The notes below the pieces were generated by a model that saw only the letters and a program-made list of their open reading frames with translations, was not told the DNA's origin and made no database searches. The position numbers and the translations under genes were made by a program. Below are positions 1 to 7,611 of a stretch of DNA of 19,749 bases, one piece after another (the stretch's first letter is position 1; every line of letters begins with the position of its first letter). The stretch is from Zeimonas sp044507525 (GTDB lineage Bacteria > Pseudomonadota > Gammaproteobacteria > Burkholderiales > Burkholderiaceae_E): the NCBI GenBank assembly GCA_044507525.1, contig JBIQJM010000058.1, forward strand, positions 1-19,749, read 5' to 3'.

Positions 1-165
1 AGCGCGCGCAGCGAGTTCGGCCGCGCGACCCCGAGGCGAGCAGCGCAGGGTAGTCGGCGCGAAGCGCCGACCGCCGCGGCATCCCCCCGATATGCGCATC
101 GCCCGCCAAGGCAGCGCCACCCCCATCGGCCCGCTGCCGCCTGCCGCGGGCGCTGCTGCACCCGT
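1..165. other. Gene-free edge region with two GC-rich inverted repeats
   Basis: This stretch lies downstream of the leftward RDD gene and holds no coding region I can defend. It contains a perfect inverted repeat, GTCGGCGC at 53-60 and GCGCCGAC at 64-71, separated by GAA. A second inverted repeat pairs GCCCGC (129-134) with GCGGGC (146-151) just past the RDD stop codon. Neither is followed by a run of T on the minus strand, so neither is a standard intrinsic terminator, although the second is well placed to mark the operon end. The sequence could also be the start of a larger feature beyond the window. Confidence 0.4.
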
Positions 166-669
166 TCAGACGTCGATCGACCGCAATGCCCGCGGCGGAT
201 CGACGTGCGCCAGCCGCGTACCGGCGATGACGTCGTGCAGCGCGCGCCGGTCGCGATCGACCAGCGTCCACAGGTAGGGCACGAGCAGCAGCGCGTACAG
301 ACCGGGGTGCCCGAAGTAGCCCGCCGCGAGCGCAGCGACCGCGAGCGCCGCGGCGGCGGCGAAACGGGAGAAGGCGCGCGCCACCGGAACGTCGTCGCCA
401 TCGCGGGTCTGCAGCTGCAGCGACAGCGTCTTCATCGGCAGCGAGCGCCGGCCCTCGCTCCAGAATCCGGTGAAGTACACGGCGAGCACGCCGAGCGTGA
501 ACCACTGGAACACGGTGCGCAGCGCGCCCGGATGGCCACGGAACTGCGTCAGGGCGGAGAACGCGTAGTCGGCGAACCAGACGACGCCGAACAGGATGAT
601 CGCCTCGTATGCGAAGCCCATGAACCGGCGCCAGGGGTCGGCGGCCGGCGCGAGCGAGCGTTGCGGCAT
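166..669 (-). CDS. RDD family membrane protein
   Basis: A predicted 167-residue inner-membrane protein of the RDD family, whose biochemical role is generally unknown (some members are linked to ion or solute transport). The family pattern is visible: the N-terminal DPWRRFMGFAYEAI segment (residues 11-24), three or more hydrophobic segments at about 22-42, 52-70 and 103-135, the central LPMKTLSLQL (78-87), and the C-terminal RRALHDVIAGTRL (141-153). The start ATG shares one base with the stop of the DUF3106 gene (TGATG), which fixes the start and implies translational coupling. It is the last gene of the four-gene leftward operon. A much longer open frame extends upstream over DUF3106 but is only the other-frame shadow of that gene. 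The family assignment is firm; the function is not known. Confidence 0.88.
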   Translation of the reverse strand: MPQRSLAPAADPWRRFMGFAYEAIILFGVVWFADYAFSALTQFRGHPGALRTVFQWFTLGVLAVYFTGFWSEGRRSLPMKTLSLQLQTRDGDDVPVARAFSRFAAAAALAVAALAAGYFGHPGLYALLLVPYLWTLVDRDRRALHDVIAGTRLAHVDPPRALRSIDV

Positions 670-1298
670 CAGTAGGCGACCCGCCTGGGGCGCTGCCCGC
701 GCTTGCCGTTGCGCTTCACGATATCGGCGAGGGGCTGCGCCGCATGCTTGGCCAGTCCGGTACGCGCGCCCGCGTGCCGTGCGGCCGTGTTGCTCGTCGT
801 TCCGCTGGTGCGCAGCACCGAGCGCTGCTCCGGGGTCATCTCCCGGTAGCGCTCCCACTGCGCCTGGCGTTCGTCCGGCGCAAGTCGCTTGGCGAGCCGG
901 TAGTTCTGCCTTGCGAGGCGTCGCTGCTCGGGGCTGAGCGCCGCCCACTCGCGGATGCGTTCGTCGGCGCGTTCGCGCGCGGCCGGCGACATCTCCGGCA
1001 CGCGGTCGGCCAGCTTCACCCAGCTGCGCTTCTCGGCGGCGGACCAGCCGTTCCACTGTGCTTCGAAGGGCTCGAGCACCGCCTGCTGCGCCGGCGAGAG
1101 ATCGCTCCACAGCGGTTGCACCAGCGGCAGCAGCGATGCGCGCACCGGGTGCGCATCGTCGGCGGCCGCCGGCGGCGAATGCACGCCCAGGCTCGCGGCC
1201 AGCGCGAGTGCCGCAGCGGCCAGCCAGCGTATCGAGCGCAAGGCGCCTGCGCCCGAGGCGCAGGCGACGCCGCTGTCGCGGTGCGATGCGGCCGTCAT
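669..1298 (-). CDS. DUF3106 family exported protein
   Basis: A 209-residue protein with a long basic N-terminus, a hydrophobic core at about 25-40 and an AAA/AAD stretch at 44-48 that looks like a signal-peptidase site, so it is probably periplasmic. The mature part is built of about four loosely repeated helical units of 20-27 residues, each opening with a Leu/Met-Ser/Thr-Pro or similar turn: LSPAQQ at 67, MSPAAR at 103, LSPEQRR at 121 and MTPEQRS at 154, with conserved Trp and Arg. This is the pattern of DUF3106, an uncharacterised family; the layout recalls small periplasmic helical stress proteins such as Spy/CpxP, but that is only a resemblance. The C-terminus is strongly basic. Its ATG overlaps the DUF3619 stop by four bases (ATGA). 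Confidence 0.85.
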   Translation of the reverse strand: MTAASHRDSGVACASGAGALRSIRWLAAAALALAASLGVHSPPAAADDAHPVRASLLPLVQPLWSDLSPAQQAVLEPFEAQWNGWSAAEKRSWVKLADRVPEMSPAARERADERIREWAALSPEQRRLARQNYRLAKRLAPDERQAQWERYREMTPEQRSVLRTSGTTSNTAARHAGARTGLAKHAAQPLADIVKRNGKRGQRPRRVAY

Positions 1299-1711
1299 TC
1301 TTCCGCGGCCTCCCAGGAGACGTTGCGCAGGAACACGCCGAAGCCGCGATCGGCGTAGGCGGAGATCGGGACGTCGTCGGCCAGCATCGCCGCATCGAGT
1401 GCCGCGAGGTCGTCGGCGCGCTGCTGCGTCTCCCAGACCGAAATGCCGAAGAGGCCGATCGCCAGCGCTCCGATGGGGACGACGACCGCCGCGATGCGCC
1501 AGACGAGCCGCGGAGGTGCTGCGCCCGCCGGTTCGGCGGCGGATCGGTTCGTGCTGCGCAGCGACGCGTGCGCCGGGTGCTCGTCCGACTGCGCGTGCGC
1601 CAGCGCCTCGGCGCGCGCGGCCGCCAGCCGACGCACGGTCCGATGCGACAGGCGTTCGGCGGATTCGTCGAGCGCGCGGCGCACGATCCGGGCGAGTTCT
1701 CGTTCCTTCAT
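1295..1711 (-). CDS. DUF3619 family one-pass membrane protein (possible sigma regulator)
   Basis: A 138-residue protein with a charged cytoplasmic-type N-terminus (MKERELARIVRRALDES), a single hydrophobic segment at about 72-93, and a short C-terminal part with the family pattern DDVPISAYADRGFGVFL (112-128). This matches DUF3619, an uncharacterised family usually found next to an ECF sigma factor in betaproteobacteria. Its start overlaps the sigma factor stop by four bases (ATGA on the minus strand), and its own stop overlaps the DUF3106 start in the same way. A soluble N-terminal part, one membrane pass and a position directly after a sigma gene fit an anti-sigma or accessory regulator, but this is inference; no known anti-sigma domain such as a zinc-binding HxxxCxxC motif is present. 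The open frame continues far upstream across ilvI, which is not real. Confidence 0.85.
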   Translation of the reverse strand: MKERELARIVRRALDESAERLSHRTVRRLAAARAEALAHAQSDEHPAHASLRSTNRSAAEPAGAAPPRLVWRIAAVVVPIGALAIGLFGISVWETQQRADDLAALDAAMLADDVPISAYADRGFGVFLRNVSWEAAEE

Positions 1712-2271
1712 CCTTCGATTCCGCGGGCGGCGAGGGCTTCGGCCAGCGAATGCGCGGCCCGCGAGCAGTGGGTCTTCACGCTTCCTTCCGAACAGCCCAT
1801 GACGAGCGCCGTCTCGGCAACGTTCAGATCCTCCCAGTAACGCAGCAGGAAGGCCTCGCGTTGACGACGGGGCAGTCGGGCGATCTCCTCGTCGAGGATC
1901 GCCCGCAGCTGGCTGCGCTCGACCGAGGCGGCCGTCTCGTCGGCCTCGGTGCCCGTGTCGAGCGACTCGAGCACCTCGCGCTCGCTCTGTTCGCCGTGTT
2001 CGTCGCCTTGCAGCGAGGAAAGCGGCGTCGTCCACAGCCTGCGCAACCGCTGCCGACGGAAATGGTCGGTGATCGCGTTCTGCAGGATGCGGTGAAAGAG
2101 CATCGGCAGCTCGGCGGCAGGGCGAGCGCCGTAGCGGCTCGCCAGGCGCAGCATCGCGTCCTGCACGACGTCGAGCGCGGCGTCGCCGTCGCGCAGCGCG
2201 AACATCGCATGCTTGAACGCCCGGCGCTCGACCCCGGCTAGGAAATCGGACAACTCCTGGCGGCTTGCCAT
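1708..2271 (-). CDS. ECF-type RNA polymerase sigma factor
   Basis: A 187-residue sigma70-family protein of the ECF group, with region 2 followed by region 4 and no region 3. Region 2 spans about residues 14-80: the DAALDVVQDAMLRLASRY segment (30-47) is the core-binding helix and MLFHRILQNAITDHFRRQ (58-74) the -10 recognition helix. An acidic linker (about 88-125) follows, then region 4 at about 127-181 with LPRRQREAFLLRYWEDLN and the helix-turn-helix VAETALVMGCSEGSVKTHCSRA. The ATG at 2271 begins a normal region 2 and has only a distant AAGG upstream, so initiation may be weak; earlier in-frame starts add residues with no family likeness. It leads the four-gene operon and is transcribed away from ilvI. 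Its regulon and inducing signal cannot be read from sequence. Confidence 0.9.
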   Translation of the reverse strand: MASRQELSDFLAGVERRAFKHAMFALRDGDAALDVVQDAMLRLASRYGARPAAELPMLFHRILQNAITDHFRRQRLRRLWTTPLSSLQGDEHGEQSEREVLESLDTGTEADETAASVERSQLRAILDEEIARLPRRQREAFLLRYWEDLNVAETALVMGCSEGSVKTHCSRAAHSLAEALAARGIEG

Positions 2272-2353
2272 TCGGCGGTTCGAGCGGCGCGATCCTTGGC
2301 GATGAGACGCTGCGCATGCTAGCAGAAGGGCCGCCGCCGCAGCCCCGGGCGTC

Positions 2354-2383
2354 TTGACCGGCGCTGTTGCGCCGCAGTATTCT
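2354..2383 (+). promoter_or_regulatory. Candidate sigma70 promoter of the ilvIHC operon
   Basis: TTGACC at 2354-2359 matches the -35 consensus in five of six positions. After an 18-base spacer, TATTCT at 2378-2383 matches the -10 box in four of six. Transcription would begin near 2390 and leave about 170 bases of untranslated leader before ilvI. Confidence 0.55.
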
Positions 2384-2490
2384 TGCAGGCTTATCCCATC
2401 TTCGCGCAGCTTGCACCGGGCCGCCTTCACGAGAGGCACGTCCGGCGCATCCGATCAAAACTCGCAGGCCCCGTGTCGAGGTCTGCGTCG

Positions 2491-2519
2491 TGGCCCCGGG
2501 TCGAACACCCGGTCGGCCA
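2491..2519 (+). promoter_or_regulatory. Strong hairpin in the ilvI leader
   Basis: TGGCC plus CCGGGT (2491-2501) can pair with ACCCGG plus GGCCA (2507-2512 and 2515-2519), closing a CGAAC loop with a two-base bulge: 11 pairs. No T run follows, so it is not a simple terminator. It could influence leader stability or the nearby alternative ATG at 2519. Confidence 0.4.
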
Positions 2520-2563
2520 TGGCGCCGGCGGCGGATCCTCCTGCCCTTGAAAGGACTACTTCG

Positions 2564-4285
<1,722 letters not shown>

Positions 4286-4295
4286 GGCGCCGGCG

Positions 4296-4787
4296 ATGCG
4301 ACATATCGTTTCGATCCTGATGGAAAACGAGCCCGGCGCGCTGTCGCGCGTCGTCGGGCTGTTCTCGGCGCGCGGCTACAACATCGAGACGCTCACGGTG
4401 GCACCCACCGAAGATCGTTCGCTGTCGCGCATGACGGTCGTCACCACCGGCTCCGACGACGTGATCGAGCAGATCACGAAGCAGCTGAACCGGCTGATCG
4501 ACGTCGTCAAGGTCGTCGACCTCACGGAGAGCACCTACATCGAGCGCGAGCTGATGCTCATCAAGGTGCGCGCCACCGGGAAGGAGCGCGAGGAGATGAA
4601 GCGCATGGCCGACATCTTCCGCGGCCGCATCATCGACGTCACCGACCGCACCTACACGATCGAGCTGACCGGCGACGGTCGCAAGCTCGACGCCTTCATC
4701 GACGCCCTCGACCGCGCGTCGATCCTCGAAACGGTCCGTACCGGCTCGTCGGGGATTGCGCGCGGAGAGAGGGTGCTTAAAGTCTAG
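4296..4787 (+). CDS. ilvH: Acetolactate synthase small (regulatory) subunit
   Basis: The 163-residue regulatory partner of IlvI; it raises the activity of the catalytic subunit and confers feedback inhibition by valine. An N-terminal ACT domain (about 3-78, starting HIVSILMENEPGALSRVVGLF) is followed by the C-terminal small-subunit domain (about 83-157, with IFRGRIIDVTDRTYTIELTG). Residues Asn11, Gly14 and Asn29, which form the valine site in E. coli IlvH, are all present, so feedback control is probably intact. The length equals that of E. coli IlvH. It starts ten bases after the ilvI stop with only a weak ribosome binding site (GAGG overlapping that stop), consistent with coupled translation. 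ilvC follows after 48 bases. Confidence 0.97.
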   Translation: MRHIVSILMENEPGALSRVVGLFSARGYNIETLTVAPTEDRSLSRMTVVTTGSDDVIEQITKQLNRLIDVVKVVDLTESTYIERELMLIKVRATGKEREEMKRMADIFRGRIIDVTDRTYTIELTGDGRKLDAFIDALDRASILETVRTGSSGIARGERVLKV

Positions 4788-4797
4788 GGAAGGGAGA

Positions 4798-4810
4798 ACG
4801 GGAAGCCCGT
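4798..4810 (+). promoter_or_regulatory. Small hairpin between ilvH and ilvC
   Basis: ACGGG (4798-4802) and CCCGT (4806-4810) form a five-pair stem over AAG, and the flanking GGG (4792-4794) and CCC (4811-4813) can extend it around a bulge. There is no T tract. It sits just before the strong ilvC ribosome binding site (AAGGA, 4823-4827) and may act in mRNA processing or stability; this is a guess. Confidence 0.25.
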
Positions 4811-4835
4811 CCCTCTCACACAAAGGAAAGAGCGG

Positions 4836-5852
4836 ATGAAAGTTTTCTACGACAAGGACTGCGACCTCAAGCTCATCAAGTCGAAGAAGGTCGCCGTCAT
4901 CGGCTACGGGTCGCAGGGCCACGCGCATGCGCAGAACCTCAACGACTCGGGGGTGAAGGTGGTCGTCGGCGTGCGCAAGGGCGGCGCGTCGTGGGACAAG
5001 GTCGGCAAGGCCGGACTCGAGGTCGCCGAGATCGGCGCCGCGGTGAAGGACGCCGACTTCGTGATGCTGCTGATGCCCGACGAGCACATCGCCAGCGTCT
5101 GGGCGAGCGAGATCGAGCCGAACGTGAAGCAGGGCGCCACGCTCGCCTTCGCGCACGGCTTCAACATCCACTACGGCCAGGTCGTGCCCCGTGACGACCT
5201 CGACGTCGTCATGATCGCGCCGAAGGCGCCCGGCCACACCGTGCGCTCCACATACGCGGGCGGCGGCGGCGTGCCGATGCTCGTCGCCGTGCACCAGGAT
5301 CGCTCCGGCATCGCGCGCGACACGGCGCTGTCGTACGCGGCGGCGATCGGCGGCGGCCGCGCCGGCATCATCGAGACGAACTTCCGCGAGGAGACCGAAA
5401 CCGACCTCTTCGGCGAGCAGACGGTGCTGTGCGGCGGAACGGTCGACCTGATCAAGGCCGGCTTCGAGACGCTGGTGGAAGCCGGCTACGCGCCCGAGAT
5501 GGCGTATTTCGAGTGCCTGCACGAGCTGAAGCTCATCGTCGACCTCATCTACGAGGGCGGCCTCGCCAACATGAACTACTCGATCTCGAACAACGCGGAG
5601 TTCGGCGAGTACGTCACCGGCCCGACGATCGTCACCGCCGAGACGAAGAAGGCGATGAAGCTCGCGCTCGAGCGGATCCAGAGCGGCGAGTACGCCAAGC
5701 AGTTCATCCTCGAGAATCGCGCCGGCGCGCCGACGCTGCTGTCGCGCCGCCGCATGCTCGCCGAGCACCCGATCGAGCAGGTCGGCGAGAAGCTGCGTGC
5801 GATGATGCCGTGGATCAAGGCGAACAAGCTCGTCGACAAGTCACGCAACTGA
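4836..5852 (+). CDS. ilvC: Ketol-acid reductoisomerase (NADP+), class I
   Basis: Converts 2-acetolactate or 2-aceto-2-hydroxybutyrate to the dihydroxy acids with magnesium and NADPH, the second step of branched-chain amino acid synthesis. At 338 residues it is the short class I form. The Rossmann motif GYGSQGHAHAQN lies at 23-34, and VGVRKGGASWDK (44-55) forms the cofactor-specificity loop. The catalytic and metal-binding set is complete: His107, Asp190, Glu194, Glu226, Glu230 and the substrate-binding Ser251. The ATG has a clear AAGGA eight bases upstream. It follows ilvH in the same direction with no terminator between, so it is probably the third gene of the operon. A GC-rich hairpin and 103 untranslated bases follow before psd. 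Confidence 0.98.
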   Translation: MKVFYDKDCDLKLIKSKKVAVIGYGSQGHAHAQNLNDSGVKVVVGVRKGGASWDKVGKAGLEVAEIGAAVKDADFVMLLMPDEHIASVWASEIEPNVKQGATLAFAHGFNIHYGQVVPRDDLDVVMIAPKAPGHTVRSTYAGGGGVPMLVAVHQDRSGIARDTALSYAAAIGGGRAGIIETNFREETETDLFGEQTVLCGGTVDLIKAGFETLVEAGYAPEMAYFECLHELKLIVDLIYEGGLANMNYSISNNAEFGEYVTGPTIVTAETKKAMKLALERIQSGEYAKQFILENRAGAPTLLSRRRMLAEHPIEQVGEKLRAMMPWIKANKLVDKSRN

Positions 5853-5910
5853 GCGCGCAAGCGAGAACGCCACCGAGCGCGCCACCGGGCGCGCAACCGC
5901 ATACGCGAGG

Positions 5911-5930
5911 GCGCCGGAGCAATCCGGCGC
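5911..5930 (+). terminator. Hairpin downstream of ilvC, terminator-like without a T run
   Basis: GCGCCGGA (5911-5918) and TCCGGCGC (5923-5930) form a perfect eight-pair stem over GCAA. The downstream bases are not T-rich, so intrinsic termination is doubtful; it may block 3' decay of the ilvIHC message or pause transcription ahead of psd. No promoter is evident in 5853-5955. Confidence 0.35.
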
Positions 5931-5955
5931 GCACCCGACCGGGATACGCAATCGA

Positions 5956-6690
5956 GTGAGCAGCCCCCGCTACCCGCATCCGATCATCGCGCGCGAAGGC
6001 TGGCCGTACCTCGCGCTGGCCGTCGCGGTCGCGCTCGCGGTCACCCTGATCGGCGGGTGGTGGTCGCTTCCGTTCTGGCTGGTCGCGCTGTTCGTCCTGC
6101 AGTTCTTTCGCGACCCGCCGCGCGACGCACCCGAAGGCGAGCGGCTCGTGCTCGCTCCGGCGGACGGCCGCGTGATCGCGATCGAGACGGTGCGCGATCC
6201 GTACGCCGGCGACCGCCAGGCGATGCGCATCTCGGTGTTCATGAACGTGTTCAACGTGCACTCGAACCGCTCGCCGGTCGACGGGCGCGTCGAGCGCATC
6301 GAGTATTTCCCGGGGAAGTTCGTCAACGCCGACCTCGACAAGGCGTCGGAGCACAACGAACGCAACGCGCTGCTGATCCGTGCCGAGGGCGGCGCGCTGG
6401 TCGGTTGCGTGCAGGTCGCCGGGCTCGTCGCGCGGCGCATCCTCTGCTATGCGCGAGCCGGCGACGTGCTGCGGCGCGGCCAGCGCTTCGGCTTCATCCG
6501 CTTCGGTTCGCGCGTCGACCTCTACCTTCCGCCCGGGTCGCGTCTGTTCGTCGGCGTCGGCGAGCGGGTCCACGCGACGTCGACGCCGCTCGCCGAACTG
6601 CCGCTCGAGGCGCGCGCCGGCGAAACGCGCGCCGTGCGCGAGCCGGCGGCGGGCACGAATGCCCCGGCGGGGCAGGCCGGCCGTGCCTGA
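5956..6690 (+). CDS. psd: Phosphatidylserine decarboxylase proenzyme
   Basis: A pyruvoyl-dependent membrane enzyme that decarboxylates phosphatidylserine to phosphatidylethanolamine. The 244 residues follow the shorter proenzyme type common in betaproteobacteria: YPHPIIAREGW at the N-terminus, a hydrophobic hairpin at about 17-51, conserved PADGRVIAIE (68-77) and SVFMNVFNVHSNRSPVDG (93-110), and FIRFGSRVDLYLP (180-192). Gly184-Ser185 is the expected self-cleavage site that creates the pyruvoyl group on the alpha subunit. A GTG at 5956 is chosen because it starts just before the conserved YPHPII and the next Met is residue 90; the ribosome binding site is poor. After about residue 215 the tail is Ala/Gly-rich and not conserved. 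The end overlaps pssA, the enzyme supplying its substrate. Confidence 0.95.
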   Translation: MSSPRYPHPIIAREGWPYLALAVAVALAVTLIGGWWSLPFWLVALFVLQFFRDPPRDAPEGERLVLAPADGRVIAIETVRDPYAGDRQAMRISVFMNVFNVHSNRSPVDGRVERIEYFPGKFVNADLDKASEHNERNALLIRAEGGALVGCVQVAGLVARRILCYARAGDVLRRGQRFGFIRFGSRVDLYLPPGSRLFVGVGERVHATSTPLAELPLEARAGETRAVREPAAGTNAPAGQAGRA

Positions 6691-7531
6691 GGAGCGCAGC
6701 GGCGAAGGGCTCGCGCCGCGTCGATCGCGGCGCATCTATCTGCTGCCGAACGCGTTCACGACGGCGTCGCTCTTCTGCGGCTTCTACGCGATCGTGCAGG
6801 CGATGAACCAGCGCTACGAGGCGGCTGCGATCGCGATCTTCATCGCGATGGTGCTCGACAGCCTCGACGGGCGCGTCGCCCGGATGACGAACACGCAGAG
6901 CGCGTTCGGCGAGCAGTACGACAGCCTGTCCGACATGGTGTCCTTCGGCGCGGCGCCCGCGCTGATCATCTACGAGTGGTCGCTGCGCGGGCTGGGCAAG
7001 TGGGGATGGCTGGCCGCCTTCGTCTACGTCGCCGGCGCGGCGTTGCGCCTGGCGCGCTTCAACACCAACATCGGCGTCGTCGACAAGCGCTTCTTCCAGG
7101 GACTGCCGAGCCCGGCGGCAGCCGCGCTCGTCGCCGGGCTCGTCTGGATCGTCACCGACCTGCGCGCGTCGAAGTGGATCTCCGTGAGCGGCGAGGACCT
7201 CGCCTGGCTGTCCTTCGTGCTCACCGTCTACGCCGGCATCACGATGGTGTCCAACGTCCCCTTCTACAGCTTCAAGGACATCGACCTGAGGAAGAGCGTG
7301 CCGTTCATCTTCGTGATCGGCGTCGTGATGCTCTTCGTCGTCGTTTCCTCGGATCCGCCTTCGGTGCTCTTCGGGCTGTTCCTGCTCTACGGCATCTCGG
7401 GGTGGGTGCTGTGGTTGTGGCGCTGGCGCAAGGGCGAGGTCCGGCCGTGGCCGCGCCGGCCGTGGGAGGACGACGATGCGCTCGACGACGACGACGTCGA
7501 CGATCCCGACGACTACCCGAACGAGCGCTGA
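6659..7531 (+). CDS. pssA: CDP-diacylglycerol-serine O-phosphatidyltransferase
   Basis: Makes phosphatidylserine from CDP-diacylglycerol and serine; Psd then turns this into phosphatidylethanolamine. It is an integral membrane protein of the CDP-alcohol phosphatidyltransferase family, with the catalytic pattern D-x2-DG-x2-AR-x8-G-x3-D-x3-D clearly seen in DSLDGRVARM followed by GEQYDSLSD. Several hydrophobic segments follow. The start is uncertain: ATG at 6659 gives 290 residues and overlaps psd by 32 bases; GTG at 6683, beginning VPEERSGEG and overlapping by 8 bases, gives 282 and has AGG nearby. The conserved part starts only at RRIYLLPNAFTTASLF. The C-terminus is a very acidic tail, EDDDALDDDDVDDPDD, outside the family core. 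In related genomes leuA often follows, but here tpiA does. Confidence 0.94.
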   Translation: MPRRGRPAVPEERSGEGLAPRRSRRIYLLPNAFTTASLFCGFYAIVQAMNQRYEAAAIAIFIAMVLDSLDGRVARMTNTQSAFGEQYDSLSDMVSFGAAPALIIYEWSLRGLGKWGWLAAFVYVAGAALRLARFNTNIGVVDKRFFQGLPSPAAAALVAGLVWIVTDLRASKWISVSGEDLAWLSFVLTVYAGITMVSNVPFYSFKDIDLRKSVPFIFVIGVVMLFVVVSSDPPSVLFGLFLLYGISGWVLWLWRWRKGEVRPWPRRPWEDDDALDDDDVDDPDDYPNER

Positions 7532-7546
7532 CTCTCCTGACGGCCC

Positions 7547-7575
7547 GTGAACGGCCGGTGCTCATCCGGTAGAAT
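7547..7575 (+). promoter_or_regulatory. Candidate promoter of tpiA-secG
   Basis: TAGAAT at 7570-7575 matches the -10 box in five of six bases. GTGAAC at 7547-7552, 17 bases upstream, is a weak -35 (three of six). A start near 7582 would give a leader of about 30 bases. The bases after the -10 box are GC-rich (GGCGGG). Confidence 0.5.
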
Positions 7576-7611
7576 GGCGGGTTTCCCTCCGAACCGAACG
7601 CCATACACCGC

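Larger units (their letters stand above)
2272..2563. other. Divergent control region between the sigma operon and ilvI
   Basis: This 292-base region separates two divergent operons. Toward ilvI it has a convincing sigma70-like promoter (2354-2383) and a leader of about 170 bases with a strong hairpin (2491-2519). Toward the sigma gene I see only a weak -10-like TAGCAT on the minus strand (complement of 2316-2321) with no recognisable -35, so that operon may depend on an alternative sigma factor, perhaps its own. No leucine-, isoleucine- or valine-rich leader peptide is visible. Confidence 0.5.

Noticed and set aside
53..71. Rho-independent terminator for the leftward operon
   Set aside because: The stem is strong but followed by TACCCTGCG on the minus strand, not a T run, and lies about 100 bases past the stop codon.
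205..2241. Plus-strand open frames across the sigma/DUF3619/DUF3106/RDD operon
   Set aside because: They are Arg/Pro/Ala-rich shadows without domains, and all four minus-strand genes have clear family matches and overlapping starts and stops.
2473..2550. 25-codon frame starting at GTG in the ilvI leader as a possible attenuator peptide
   Set aside because: It has only two valines and no leucine or isoleucine, so it does not fit a branched-chain leader; the ribosome binding site is poor.
2519..2563. Upstream ATG as the ilvI start
   Set aside because: It lies at the base of the leader hairpin without a ribosome binding site, while the ATG at 2564 has AAAGGA at good spacing and the conserved protein start.
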